DNA from: JALZCH01 sp036387135
GTDB taxonomy: Bacteria > Acidobacteriota > Blastocatellia > Pyrinomonadales > Pyrinomonadaceae
DNA: 64,000 nt
NCBI GenBank assembly: GCA_036387135.1
Contig: DASVUH010000057.1
Coordinates: 1-64,000 of the forward strand
Direction: 5' to 3'
Shown: piece after piece, positions 26,046 to 35,437 of the stretch
Position numbering within the stretch: the stretch's first letter is position 1
Layout: every line of letters starts with the position of its first letter
The notes under the pieces: model-generated
What the model was told of the DNA's origin: nothing
Seen by the model: the letters and a program-made list of their open reading frames with translations, nothing else
Database searches by the model: none
Position numbers and translations under genes: made by a program

Positions 26046-26087
26046 ACAGAAAAAGCCGATTTAATTTTAAATCGGCTTTTTCTGTTT
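26044..26087. terminator. Bidirectional terminator (21-bp perfect stem)
   Basis: AAACAGAAAAAGCCGATTTAA and its exact reverse complement around a 2-nt loop, between the convergent beta-helix gene and gyrA; A- and T-runs on both sides. Confidence 0.93.
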
Positions 26088-26103
26088 AATCTGTGAGACT
26101 TGT

Positions 26104-28665
26104 TTAGCTTTCAGCCGGAGCAACTTCTTCGTCATCCGTAACGTTCAGAAGTGAGGCGCTCGTCACAATGTCATCGTCGCCGGTTTTAATCAGCGTGACG
26201 CCCTGTGCGCTGCGCCCGGTTTGGCGGATTTTATTCGCATCAAGCCGGATCAATTTGCCTTGTTCGGTGATAATCATTACTTCCGATTCGTCTTCGAGCG
26301 GGAAGACGGCGACGACTTTGCCGGTTTTATTGGTCGTTTTCATATTGATTACGCCGAAACCGCCGCGCGTTTGGAGACGATAGTTTTTGACCTGCGTTTG
26401 TTTGCCGAAGCCCTGTTCGGAAATCGAGAGCATTTTCGCTTCGCCGTCTTTTGAAACCGCGCAGACAGAGACGACGAAATCGCCTTTTCTCAAGTTGATT
26501 CCGCGCACGCCGCGTGCGGCGCGCCCCATCGGGCGGACATCGGATTCGTCAAAGCGAATCGCCATTCCGCCGTTTGTGGCGATGAAAATCTGGCAATTGC
26601 CGTCGGTGAAAACTACGTCCAAAAGCTCGTCGCCGTCGTCAATATTGGCGCAGTTGATTCCGTTGGCGCGGATGTTTTGGAAATCGGCGAGCGAGGTTTT
26701 CTTAATCACGCCCTGGCGCGAGACCATCATCACGTATTTTTCTTCCGAAAAATCGCGAATCGGTATCACGCCGACTACTTTTCGCTCGGAAGGAATGTTA
26801 ATCAAATTAACAATCGCTTTCCCGCGCGCGGTCGGCGGAGCGTCGGGCAGTTCGTGGACTTTCATTTTAAAGACGCGCCCGTCGTCGGTGAACATCATTA
26901 TGTAAGCGTGCGTCGAGGCTACGAACAGATGCTGAACGATGTCTTCGTTTTTCGTTTGCTGTCCTCTGCGTCCGACTCCGCCGCGATGTTGTTTGGAGTA
27001 AATCGAAACCGGCGTTCGTTTGATGTAGCCGGCGTTTGTGACCGTAATCGCCACGTCTTCGTCGGCAATCAAATCTTCAATCCGAATTTCGATTCCGGCG
27101 TCAACAATTTCCGTTCGGCGTTTGTCGGCGAAATCTTTGCGAATTGTTTCAAGCTCTTTAATGATGACTTGCCGCAAAAGCTGCTCATTCGCCAAAATCG
27201 CTTCGAGTTCGGCAATCAACTTCAAGAGATTTTCCAATTCGTCAATGATTTTTTGACGTTCTAAAGCCGACAAGCGGCGAAGCTGTAAATCGAGAATCGC
27301 CTGCGCTTGAATATCCGAAAATTGCAGGCGTTTCATCGCCGTTTCGAGGTCTTTCAGGAAACCGGCGAGCGTTTTGTCGGCGGGCGCGCCTTTCCACGTT
27401 TTTTGCTCGCGCAAAGTTTCGGTGTTGCCCGTCAGCCACGCTTTTGCTTCATCCAAAGAGCGCGAATTGCGAATCAGCGGCACGATGAAATCAAGCGCGT
27501 CAATCGCTTTGTTCAAGCCTTCCAAAACGTGCGCGCGAGCTTGCGCTTTACGCAGATCGTATTCGGTTCTACGTCTAATGACTTCGCGGCGGAAATCAAC
27601 AAACGCTTCGAGCATTTGTTTTAAATTCAACACGCGCGGCTGCCCGTTGACAATTGCCAGATTGATAATGCCGAACGACGACTGCATCGGCGTCAGTTTA
27701 TAAAGTTTATTGAGAACAACTTGCGGAATCGCGTCGCGCTTTAATTCGATGACGATTCGCATTCCTTCACGGTTCGATTCGTCGCGCAGCTCGGAAATGC
27801 CTTCAAGCCGTTTTTCGTTAACAAGCTCGGCGATTTTTTCAATCAACCTCGCTTTGTTTAGCTGATACGGAATTTCCGTGATGACAATCGCGTCTTTTTC
27901 CCGGTCGCCGCGCCCGATGCGGTCAATTCCGGCTTTCGCGCGCATTTGCAGAATGCCGCGTCCGAAACGATAAGCGTTGTGAATTTCCTCGCGTCCGTAA
28001 ATAAAACCGCCGGTCGGGAAATCCGGTCCCGGAACGATTTTCATTAGCTGATCAATTGAGACGTCAGGGTTTTTAACGAGTGTAATCGTGGCGTCCAAAA
28101 TCTCGCCCAAATTGTGCGGCGGAATTTTCGTCGCCATTCCGACGGCGATTCCTTCCGAGCCGTTAATTAAAAGATTCGGAATTCTGGTCGGTAAAACGGT
28201 CGGTTCCGAAAGAGATTCGTCGTAATTCGGCTGAAAATCAACAGTTTCCTTTTCAATGTCGGCGAGAACCTCCGACGCGAGCTTTTGCAGACGGACTTCC
28301 GTGTAACGCATCGCAGCCGGAGCGTCGCCGTCAACCGAGCCGAAATTGCCCTGCCCGTCAACGAGCATATAGCGCATCGAAAAATCCTGCGCCAGACGCA
28401 CAATCGTATCGTAAACGGCGGTGTCGCCGTGCGGGTGATATTTTCCGATGACATCGCCGACGACGCGCGCAGACTTTTTGTAAGCCTTGTTATGCTGGTT
28501 GCCAAGCTCGTTCATCGCCCACAAAACGCGGCGGTGAACAGGTTTTAAACCGTCTCTAACGTCGGGCAAAGCGCGCCCGATAATTACGCTCATCGCGTAA
28601 TCGAGATACGAACGCCGCATCTCGTCTTCAATCGTTACCTGATTTTTTTCTAAAAGTGTTTCCAT
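26104..28665 (-). CDS. gyrA: DNA gyrase subunit A
   Basis: 853-residue breakage-reunion subunit of gyrase. MRRSYLDYAMSVIIGRALPD opens the winged-helix domain. The quinolone region reads GKYHPHGDTAVYD (Thr at the E. coli Ser83 position, as in some other wild-type bacteria), and the active-site Tyr lies in MRYTEVRLQ. The C-terminal beta-pinwheel contains a GyrA-box-like QHRGGVGRRGQ, which marks gyrase rather than topoisomerase IV ParC. A short acidic tail follows. Not beside gyrB in this window. A 205-nt leader precedes it. Confidence 0.96.
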   Translation of the reverse strand: METLLEKNQVTIEDEMRRSYLDYAMSVIIGRALPDVRDGLKPVHRRVLWAMNELGNQHNKAYKKSARVVGDVIGKYHPHGDTAVYDTIVRLAQDFSMRYMLVDGQGNFGSVDGDAPAAMRYTEVRLQKLASEVLADIEKETVDFQPNYDESLSEPTVLPTRIPNLLINGSEGIAVGMATKIPPHNLGEILDATITLVKNPDVSIDQLMKIVPGPDFPTGGFIYGREEIHNAYRFGRGILQMRAKAGIDRIGRGDREKDAIVITEIPYQLNKARLIEKIAELVNEKRLEGISELRDESNREGMRIVIELKRDAIPQVVLNKLYKLTPMQSSFGIINLAIVNGQPRVLNLKQMLEAFVDFRREVIRRRTEYDLRKAQARAHVLEGLNKAIDALDFIVPLIRNSRSLDEAKAWLTGNTETLREQKTWKGAPADKTLAGFLKDLETAMKRLQFSDIQAQAILDLQLRRLSALERQKIIDELENLLKLIAELEAILANEQLLRQVIIKELETIRKDFADKRRTEIVDAGIEIRIEDLIADEDVAITVTNAGYIKRTPVSIYSKQHRGGVGRRGQQTKNEDIVQHLFVASTHAYIMMFTDDGRVFKMKVHELPDAPPTARGKAIVNLINIPSERKVVGVIPIRDFSEEKYVMMVSRQGVIKKTSLADFQNIRANGINCANIDDGDELLDVVFTDGNCQIFIATNGGMAIRFDESDVRPMGRAARGVRGINLRKGDFVVSVCAVSKDGEAKMLSISEQGFGKQTQVKNYRLQTRGGFGVINMKTTNKTGKVVAVFPLEDESEVMIITEQGKLIRLDANKIRQTGRSAQGVTLIKTGDDDIVTSASLLNVTDDEEVAPAES

Positions 28666-28756
28666 TTATTAACCTTTCGGGGTAAAATCAACAAAGTTGC
28701 GCCGAACGCTTCCTGCCGTTCGGCGAAAACCGGAATCGAAACCGGATTATTTGTAA

Positions 28757-28803
28757 TAAAAAAGCCGCGTTTAAATGCCTCGATTTAAAAGCACGGGCGG
28801 CAC
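28757..28803 (-). promoter_or_regulatory. Terminator-like hairpin in the gyrA leader
   Basis: On the minus strand GCTTTTAAAT/ATTTAAACGC (nine of ten paired) is closed by GCC/GGC and followed by TTTTTTATT, the form of an intrinsic terminator, about 90 nt before gyrA and after its promoter. A second hairpin, GCCGAACG/CGTTCGGC, lies near 28701-28725. Candidate attenuator. Confidence 0.5.
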
Positions 28804-28876
28804 TCAAAAAAGTTTGAGTTTTGCTCAAGAAAAATGGACTTAAATTTTTGCAACTGCGATATTTAAGACACTCTTA

Positions 28877-28905
28877 ATTATACCTTCAAATCTCGTTTTT
28901 GACAA
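28877..28905 (-). promoter_or_regulatory. gyrA promoter
   Basis: Minus-strand TTGTCA (28905-28900), 17-bp spacer and a perfect TATAAT (28882-28877). Predicts a leader of about 205 nt. Confidence 0.8.
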
Positions 28906-28956
28906 CCGCTCGAAGCGTGTTTTTGAACCTCTAAAACCGACTCCTTTCAAAAAATT

Positions 28957-29760
28957 ATGTCGTCTGTAAAACCGATGTCCGAAGATACCGTCAACGGAAA
29001 AAATCGCCGCAAACGCGACCGTCTCGAACTGTCTTTGCCGATTCGAGTGCGCTGCCGCGAATCGCTCGAACACGATTGGGAAGAAATTACCCGTCTGATT
29101 GACGTTACGCCGTTTGGCGCGGGATTTACTCTGACGCGCCCGATGGAAGTCGGCAGGCTGCTTTTTTTGATGATGCCGCTGCCGCGTCAATTGCGCTGTT
29201 TTGACCATCTCGAAGCGCAATATCGAATGTGGGCGCTCGTCCGCCACGTTCGCAAAATTACCGATGAAAATGCGGAGAAACAGCTTTACAACATCGGTGT
29301 CGCGTTCGTCGGGAAACGCGCGCCCGCGAGTTACGAGACAGACCCGACGACTTTGTATGAAGTTTTGGCTTCGGACGAGCTGGGTTTTTGCCGTTTAAGA
29401 GAAATTTCCGGCACGAGCAAAGTGGGTTCAAACGCGGCTCCGGCAAAAGATTTGGGCGCAGACGGGCGAAGAATGACGCGCCATCCGATTCCGCTCACGG
29501 TGAGAATCGAGGTTTTCGATGAAAACGGCAAAACCATTTCGAGCGAGATGACCGTTACGGAAAACGTCAATCCATCGGGCGCGGCGGTTTTTACAACTCT
29601 CGATGTTGACCGCGGGCGTTTTGTGAGAATGACTTGCGACCAGTACAATATAACCGTCGTCGCCGTCGTCAGGCGACGCAGAATCGGCGCGGACGGAATT
29701 GCCCGGCTTCATTTGGAATTTATTGACCGGCAATTTCCGCTCGAAGGAATCGAACGGTGA
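28957..29760 (+). CDS. Protein with two PilZ-like domains
   Basis: 267-residue cytoplasmic protein. The first domain starts RRKRDRLELSLPIRVRCRE and continues DVTPFGAGFTLTRPM. The second starts RRMTRHPIPLTVRIEVFDE with NVNPSGAAVFTTLDVDRG. The RxxxR and later D/NxSxxG patterns of the c-di-GMP-binding PilZ fold are recognisable but divergent, so ligand binding is uncertain. The stop codon overlaps the next gene's GTG. Confidence 0.75.
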   Translation: MSSVKPMSEDTVNGKNRRKRDRLELSLPIRVRCRESLEHDWEEITRLIDVTPFGAGFTLTRPMEVGRLLFLMMPLPRQLRCFDHLEAQYRMWALVRHVRKITDENAEKQLYNIGVAFVGKRAPASYETDPTTLYEVLASDELGFCRLREISGTSKVGSNAAPAKDLGADGRRMTRHPIPLTVRIEVFDENGKTISSEMTVTENVNPSGAAVFTTLDVDRGRFVRMTCDQYNITVVAVVRRRRIGADGIARLHLEFIDRQFPLEGIER

Positions 29761-29984
29761 AGAAAACGAATTTCAATCAGCCGCGAACCGTTTTGCTCGT
29801 TGAAATCGAGCGATATTGCCAAAATGCAAACTGCTTGCGGCTCAACCGAGTCGGTTTAACGCGCTCGGAAATCGGAGAGTACAAAGGTTTCACCTGCGAG
29901 CGATGCGAAATGTGGAATGACGACGGGCTAAAAGAGCGAGACGTTCCGGCGGATTGGCAGCGGCTTTTGCCGGACAAAGTTTAA
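29757..29984 (+). CDS. Small zinc-ribbon-like protein
   Basis: 75-residue hypothetical protein. The GTG start overlaps the PilZ gene stop by 4 bp, implying coupling. Cys pairs occur as YCQNANC and CERCEMW, enough for one zinc site. Function unknown; coupling suggests it works with the PilZ protein. Confidence 0.65.
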   Translation: MKKTNFNQPRTVLLVEIERYCQNANCLRLNRVGLTRSEIGEYKGFTCERCEMWNDDGLKERDVPADWQRLLPDKV

Positions 29985-30005
29985 AAGATACGGAGACGAA
30001 ATTTT

Positions 30006-30707
30006 TTGAGTCAAAGCGAAACCGAGTTTCCTTTAAAAGTTCAGAAACAGGAAATTATAGAGCCGCCTTCGATGCCCGAATGGGGACTGAGCGCGGTTCG
30101 TTTTGCCGGGCGGCAATTATCCCGGCTGTTTTTCCGCATTAAATATATAAATCTGGAAAACATTCCTCAAAACCGCACCGGCGGTTTGTTGATTTGCGCC
30201 AATCACCAGAGTTTTTTCGATCCGTTTTGGATTTGCTTTCCGGTTTACCGGCAAATTCGTTATTTGACGTGGGACGCGGCGACGCGCTGGTTTTTGATCG
30301 GCGATTTTATCCGCGCTCTGGGAGCGTTTCCGGTCAATCTTGAGCGGGGCGGCAAAGACGCTTTGAAAATGTCACGCGGCTGGCTGCGGGCGGGCGGGAC
30401 GCTCGTCATTTTTCCCGAAGGCGAGCGCGGTTTTTCAGACGGAAAATTGCTCAATTTTAAAAACGGCGCTCTCCGCATCGCGCTGCAAGCCGGAGTTCCG
30501 ATTCTGCCAGTCACGATTCGCGGAGGAAACCGGGTTTGGTCACAGGATATGCCGACGCCGCGTCTCGCCAAAGTCGAAATCGTTTATCATCCTCTGTTCG
30601 AGCTTCCGCCCGCGCCGGACGGCGTTGATTTAAAAACTCACGCGGAACAATTAACAAATAAACTTAAAGAAATTATTGCATCGGAATTGCCGTCGGAAAA
30701 CGATTAG
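30006..30707 (+). CDS. 1-acyl-glycerol-3-phosphate acyltransferase (PlsC family)
   Basis: 233-residue membrane-associated acyltransferase that makes phosphatidate or a similar lipid. The HX4D catalytic motif is ANHQSFFDP, the substrate-binding motif FPEGERGFSDG, and the third block ILPVTIRGGNRVW. The TTG start lies 10 nt after GGAG. Its stop overlaps that of the convergent kinase in the sequence TTAG. Confidence 0.9.
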   Translation: MSQSETEFPLKVQKQEIIEPPSMPEWGLSAVRFAGRQLSRLFFRIKYINLENIPQNRTGGLLICANHQSFFDPFWICFPVYRQIRYLTWDAATRWFLIGDFIRALGAFPVNLERGGKDALKMSRGWLRAGGTLVIFPEGERGFSDGKLLNFKNGALRIALQAGVPILPVTIRGGNRVWSQDMPTPRLAKVEIVYHPLFELPPAPDGVDLKTHAEQLTNKLKEIIASELPSEND

Positions 30708-32512
30708 CGTTGATCCTGCGGCGGTTTTCTTCCGGGCGGCGGTGGTGGATTTAACGGCGGCAAACCCTTTTCAGCACGTCTGCGATTTACCTTTTCCAGC
30801 GCTTTGCGCCGAATCTCGAATTGATTCCGTATTTTGAGAGCTTGCCTCAATTCTTCGCGTTCTTCGGCTGAAATGCCCGGTATATCTTCGGGGCGAATAT
30901 TCGGAAAGTCATCATTCACATCGTCGTCTTCGGTTGTATCGGCTTCACCAACCGTGACTTTTATTTGCGGCTTATTTTGGACGTTTGGCTTTGATTGCGC
31001 GGGCGTTTGTTTTTCCGCCTTTTCGACGATAACTGTTTGTGCGCTGGGTTTCGCTTCGGTTGGCGGAGCAGGTGGAATTACTGGGCTTTTTACCGAAGTG
31101 TTTGACGGCTGCGGTTCGGGCGAAGCTGTGATGACAAATGCCGTGTTTGCGTTTTGTTTCGCGTCGCTCGTTTCCGGTTTTTGAGCTTCGTTTTTATGAA
31201 CGGTTTGGGTTTGCCGCGGCTGAAAATTGTCCGTTTGGACATTGGGTCCGCTCATCGCATACCAACCTGCAAAACCGCCGCCCGCTAAAATCGCAATCGC
31301 GGCGGCAATTCCGATTGCTTTGGAAAGCGAACGATTCTTATGCGGCGCGGCATTTGAATTTAAATTATTAGCCGCAGGCGTTTCAACCGGAACTTTAAAA
31401 GCCGCGTTTCGTTTTTCCGCCTCGGCTTCCTCCAGGTCGGTCTGCGCGGCTGAGTGCAAATTGGTTGCGAATTGCTGTTTTTCCAGATTTGTACGGCTGA
31501 ATTTCGTTGCATCCGAATCTTTTGTTTCAGCGAAAAAACCGGCTTCGAGCGGCGCAGTCAAATTCGCGTTCGCGGCGGTTTGATTGCCGTCTTTTGTTTG
31601 CCCGCCCATCAATTCGGTTTTTTGCGTAAACAAAGCCGCCGATGTCGTCGCATTTTCGGTCGGGCTGGGGGCGGCGTAATCAGGATTTTCTGCGGCTTCC
31701 GTCAATGCCCGCCGCATTGCGGCGGCTGTTTGCGGGCGCAGATTCGGGTTTAGCGACATTGCTTGATGCAGCACGGCGGCAGCCGATCTCGAAACTTTCG
31801 GATTCAATTCATTTGCCGGGCGCAGAGAGTCTTCGCCGCCATTCAAAACCGCCATCGCGCGCGTCAGAGCGTCAACCGGCGCGGCGCCCGTCAACAGGTG
31901 ATAGATGGTGGCGGCAAGCGAATAAAGATCGCTGCGCGGGTCTGTTCCCGTTCCCTGAATTTGTTCGAGCGGCGCATAAGCGCGCGAGTAGCCGAAAACG
32001 CTTTTGGTTTGCGTTAATTTGGAAACGTCGGTGATGCTGCCTTTCGCCAAACCGAAATCGAGCAGCACGATTTGACTGCGCGGCGTTAATTTTAAATTCT
32101 GCGGTTTGATGTCGCGGTGAATAATCGGAATTTTTTGCGAATGCAGATAATCGAGCGCGTCGAGAAGCTGGTCAGCCCAGAGCAAAACGTCCGCAACTGC
32201 AAATGCGCCCTTGCGTTCGAGAATTTCCGATAAATCTTCGCCCGCGATGTATTCCATCACGAGAAACTGCCCGTTTTCTTCTTCAAAATGGTCGGAAACG
32301 CGCGGCAGTGCCGGATGCCGCAAGCTGTTTAAAAGCTGCGCTTCGCGTTCAAAAGCGCGGCGCAGAACGGCTTCGCTGAAAAAAGTTTCTTTGATGGCGA
32401 CTTGCGAGCCGAAACGCTGGTCGGTGGCTGTGAAAACCGCGCCCATTCCGCCCGCGCCGATTTTGTCGTGAATTAAATAACGATTTTGGAGAATTGTTCC
32501 GGCTTCAATCAT
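30704..32512 (-). CDS. Membrane Ser/Thr protein kinase (Hanks type)
   Basis: 602-residue PknB-like kinase. The P-loop IGAGGMGAVF (18-27), catalytic Lys41 in VAIK, HRDIKPQN (132-139, Asp134) and DFG (152-154) are all intact, so it should be active. The kinase domain ends near 275. A Thr/Ala-rich linker, one membrane helix (about 400-420) and an extracytoplasmic Pro/Lys/Glu-rich region follow, with an NIRPEDIPG segment and Pro-rich end (PPLNPPPPPGRKPP). No PASTA or other known sensor domain is visible. Confidence 0.93.
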   Translation of the reverse strand: MIEAGTILQNRYLIHDKIGAGGMGAVFTATDQRFGSQVAIKETFFSEAVLRRAFEREAQLLNSLRHPALPRVSDHFEEENGQFLVMEYIAGEDLSEILERKGAFAVADVLLWADQLLDALDYLHSQKIPIIHRDIKPQNLKLTPRSQIVLLDFGLAKGSITDVSKLTQTKSVFGYSRAYAPLEQIQGTGTDPRSDLYSLAATIYHLLTGAAPVDALTRAMAVLNGGEDSLRPANELNPKVSRSAAAVLHQAMSLNPNLRPQTAAAMRRALTEAAENPDYAAPSPTENATTSAALFTQKTELMGGQTKDGNQTAANANLTAPLEAGFFAETKDSDATKFSRTNLEKQQFATNLHSAAQTDLEEAEAEKRNAAFKVPVETPAANNLNSNAAPHKNRSLSKAIGIAAAIAILAGGGFAGWYAMSGPNVQTDNFQPRQTQTVHKNEAQKPETSDAKQNANTAFVITASPEPQPSNTSVKSPVIPPAPPTEAKPSAQTVIVEKAEKQTPAQSKPNVQNKPQIKVTVGEADTTEDDDVNDDFPNIRPEDIPGISAEEREELRQALKIRNQFEIRRKALEKVNRRRAEKGLPPLNPPPPPGRKPPQDQR

Positions 32513-32579
32513 TGGTCGAAGAATCTACAGCTCACAGTTTAACATTTTCCTGCCGAAAAGGTTAAAAGGAAATACGAAC

Positions 32580-32626
32580 AAAAAGGGAATAAGGTTTGCG
32601 CGTCAGGCGCTCCTTTTCCCCTTTTT
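32580..32626 (-). terminator. Intrinsic terminator
   Basis: Imperfect stem AAAAAGGGAATAAGG facing CCTTTTCCCCTTTTT with a GCGC-containing loop, downstream of the 32662 gene. Confidence 0.65.
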
Positions 32627-32661
32627 ATTTCAACAAATTGAGTTTAATTTAAAATAAAGGC

Positions 32662-33123
32662 TCAAATTCCGTTCAAGCCGTAAGCTCGCGCCAGAGAGTT
32701 TAAATCTCGTCTGACCTGCGCCCAAATTCCTTCGGTTTTCGCGCCGAAATTCCGCCGCCGGACAATCCCGTTAATCGTTCGAGCGATGTTCAGACAATTG
32801 CGAACGTATTGCTTGTTTTCCGCCAGAGAATCGCCGCGATCAAATTCGCGCCGCAGCTTGTCGGTCGCGTCGCCGAGTTCGCGTGCGCGCTCGTTGATGC
32901 GGTCTTCCAACTTTGTGTCTTCGAGTCTTGAGCGGTCGAGCGAATCGTTGATCGCGGCGACAAAAGCGTCGGCATTTGTTTCAACGCGGCGGATTGTCTG
33001 GTCAATTGCATATTTGTCCGCGCCGCGAGCGCGCCTCTGCGCTGCCGCTTCCGTTGAATTAAAAGCTAAAACGGCAATTGCCGTCGCTAAAAAAACAAAC
33101 ATTGTCATTAATTTTTTCCGCAT
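32662..33123 (-). CDS. Secreted helical protein of unknown function
   Basis: 153-residue protein. The ATG at 33123 follows AGGAGAG and gives a signal peptide (MRKKLMTMFVFLATAIAVLA…AAA). The mature part is highly charged and helical, rich in Arg, Asp and Glu (DSLDRSRLEDTKLEDRINER), with a Cys near 115. I know no name for it. The open frame extends 37 codons further upstream without a ribosome site. Confidence 0.7.
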   Translation of the reverse strand: MRKKLMTMFVFLATAIAVLAFNSTEAAAQRRARGADKYAIDQTIRRVETNADAFVAAINDSLDRSRLEDTKLEDRINERARELGDATDKLRREFDRGDSLAENKQYVRNCLNIARTINGIVRRRNFGAKTEGIWAQVRRDLNSLARAYGLNGI

Positions 33124-33300
33124 CTTTTCTCTCCTTAATTTTTCTAACGGCAAATCATTGCGGGAGAGACGATTTGCCGCTTGTGATTTAAAAATCTGCG
33201 CTTTAATTTTTACACGCACATTTTTTAGAGGCAAGAATTTTTTTTATCGAGAATTTATTTCTGCGGCAAGGTAAAATGTTGAAAAAGCTTGAAAAATTAC

Positions 33301-33328
33301 TTAAAAGCTGATGCCGGTCAGCTTTTAA
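33301..33328. terminator. Hairpin 3' of the beta-helix gene
   Basis: Perfect 11-bp stem TTAAAAGCTGA/TCAGCTTTTAA with a 6-nt loop, just past the 33364 gene. Confidence 0.6.
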
Positions 33329-33363
33329 ATTCAAGTGTTAAATTTATTGGTAATGAAAAAGTC

Positions 33364-35337
33364 TCATGGGGCGACGAAATTCAAATTGTTGGTTTCTTCC
33401 GTAATGGTTCTCACCGTTGCCCCGAATTCATAGCGTTTGCTGGAAACGGTGAAAATATAGGTTCCGCCGACTTGCACATCGTCGAAGCGGTAGTAGCCCA
33501 AGGTGCTTGTTCTCGCAAATCTGGTGTTGCCGCCCGGGTCTGTCATCGCTACGACGGCATTGGCAATGCCGCGCCCGGAGCTAGTCAGAATTCGTCCGGT
33601 TACTGAAACCGAAGCCGCCGTCGGGGCGGAAGCGCGTTCGGTTGAGCCTTTTTCGCAAGCCGCGACGCCGTTCATGTCAGAATCAGCGGGACGCGAAACG
33701 CCACGCTGATCAAAACCGCCGCAGCCGTTAATGCCGTTAGGAATGCGGTCAATCAACGGGCTGCCAGGGTTTGGTAAATAATTCAAGGTTGTTCCGCCGT
33801 TTAAACCCAAAGCGCCGAGAGACGGATCTATGTGGATCTCGTCTCCTGCAGTGGTCACAAATATGCCGGCGTATGTATTTTCAACTAGATTATAGCCTTG
33901 CGATGTAATGATACCTCTGATATCAGGACCCGCGCCATAAGTGCCCGTGGTGTTGTTGGCGACAACCGAGTTTTTTAGATTGACGACTGATATACCTGTC
34001 CCTATTTCACCCTCGTTATATATGCCACCGCCTGCGCCATCCTGTCCATTACTTCTGAGAGCGGAGTTAGCGGCAACGGTGGAGAAGTTAATGTTTATTA
34101 CAGCATTGCCCGAACCGCCTGCGGAGTTTGAAATTCCGCCCCCAACCCCAGCGGTATTACCGCTAACGGTACTGTTGTTTAGATTGAAAACAGCGTTCGC
34201 AGCACCTTCGGTGTAATTACCAATGCCGCCTCCACCAGGATACTCGGCGGCTGTATTGTTAACGATTGCGCTGTTGTTAACAGTGGTCATAGCCGCAATA
34301 TTGACTGCAATAAAGCTGATACCTCCGCCAAAACCGGCATTGTTCTCGCCAACGGTTGAATTGGTAATATTTAAAGTCCCCTCCTGATTATAAACACCGC
34401 CACCTGCATTCCATGCGACATTTTTGACAATGTTGCTGTTAATTATATTAACCGTGCCGGATAATAATGAGATTCCGCCGCCGTATGTCCCGGCTCCCGC
34501 AGTTGCAGTGGCTTTGTTACCTATGATGGTGCTGTTCGTCAAAGTAACTGTTCCGAGAATACTTCCAATTCCGCCGCCGAGAGAAGAGGATGATCCGCTC
34601 AACGTAACTGTATTGTTGCTGATAGTCGAATTTGTCGCGGTCAGCGTTCCGCCGTAATTTAAAAGAATGCCGCCGCCGCCGCCAGGAGACGGAGCGCGAT
34701 CATTGTTACCTGAGACGGTGTTGTCGGTGACAATCGTATTATTAAGCGCCACAGATGCCGTCCGAGTGCCTGAAAGGGCGATTCCGCCGCCGCCGAACCC
34801 GCTGAAGTTGTCGCGGATCACGCAATTGTTAAAAGTTACCGCTTGATTAAAATTTTCAACGTTGACGCCGCCGCCTAAACTAACCGCTTCTCTGCCGTTG
34901 CGAATGGTGACATCGTTGAGAACCACCGTTATGTTCGGGAAGAGAAATTGCAAAACGCGCTCGGAGGCAGTTCCGGGAGCCGCCGCCGCTTGAATAAAAG
35001 TAGTGCCGGAACCGGCGCCGTTGATGGTGATGTTCGAGTTGATGTCCAAATCGCCGCTCCTATTTGAGTTGTCTTCACCGACAAGCGTATTCGTGTAAAT
35101 ACCGGCTGGCAGCGTGATAATGTCGTCGCCGGCGAGGACGTTTGCTTCGGTGATTGCCGCGCGCAATGTGCAGATACCGTTGCCGGTTGCAGTTTCGCAA
35201 ACGCCGTTACCAGCCGCCGCGTCCAGCGCGTCGGCGGTTGAATTTACAGTAAATGTAGCGCCGAAAATTGAGACGGAGCCGACAGTTGAAAGGCAGACGA
35301 GCAGAGCGAGACGCATTATTGACAATAGTTTTTTCAT
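33364..35337 (-). CDS. Exported CSLREA-type right-handed beta-helix protein
   Basis: 657-residue exported protein. A signal peptide (about 1-27) is followed by a CSLREA-like opening: TFTVNSTADALD, then CTLRAAITEANV. The body (about 120-540) consists of parallel-beta-helix turns with Asn/Ser/Thr/Gly-rich repeats of the type NNSTVSGNTAGVGGGISN. The C-terminus (about 575-657) is a carboxypeptidase-regulatory-like beta sandwich (VTGRILTSSGRGIANA, GYYRFDDVQVG). Likely a surface adhesin or polysaccharide-binding protein; no catalytic residues identified. Confidence 0.8.
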   Translation of the reverse strand: MKKLLSIMRLALLVCLSTVGSVSIFGATFTVNSTADALDAAAGNGVCETATGNGICTLRAAITEANVLAGDDIITLPAGIYTNTLVGEDNSNRSGDLDINSNITINGAGSGTTFIQAAAAPGTASERVLQFLFPNITVVLNDVTIRNGREAVSLGGGVNVENFNQAVTFNNCVIRDNFSGFGGGGIALSGTRTASVALNNTIVTDNTVSGNNDRAPSPGGGGGILLNYGGTLTATNSTISNNTVTLSGSSSSLGGGIGSILGTVTLTNSTIIGNKATATAGAGTYGGGISLLSGTVNIINSNIVKNVAWNAGGGVYNQEGTLNITNSTVGENNAGFGGGISFIAVNIAAMTTVNNSAIVNNTAAEYPGGGGIGNYTEGAANAVFNLNNSTVSGNTAGVGGGISNSAGGSGNAVININFSTVAANSALRSNGQDGAGGGIYNEGEIGTGISVVNLKNSVVANNTTGTYGAGPDIRGIITSQGYNLVENTYAGIFVTTAGDEIHIDPSLGALGLNGGTTLNYLPNPGSPLIDRIPNGINGCGGFDQRGVSRPADSDMNGVAACEKGSTERASAPTAASVSVTGRILTSSGRGIANAVVAMTDPGGNTRFARTSTLGYYRFDDVQVGGTYIFTVSSKRYEFGATVRTITEETNNLNFVAP

Positions 35338-35437
35338 TTTTTGTTTTTCTTATCGAAAGCGGAGGCGAACCGGAATTGCCGGAAAGTTTGAGTGTTCTCG
35401 AATAAAATAAAGCTAAAGCAGATAAAAGTAAAGCGAG

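Noticed and set aside
27000..28665. GyrA Thr at the Ser83 position as quinolone resistance
   Set aside because: Thr is the wild-type residue in several susceptible bacteria; not evidence of resistance.
28957..29760. Frames opposite PilZ and gyrA genes
   Set aside because: Compositional shadows with no family features.
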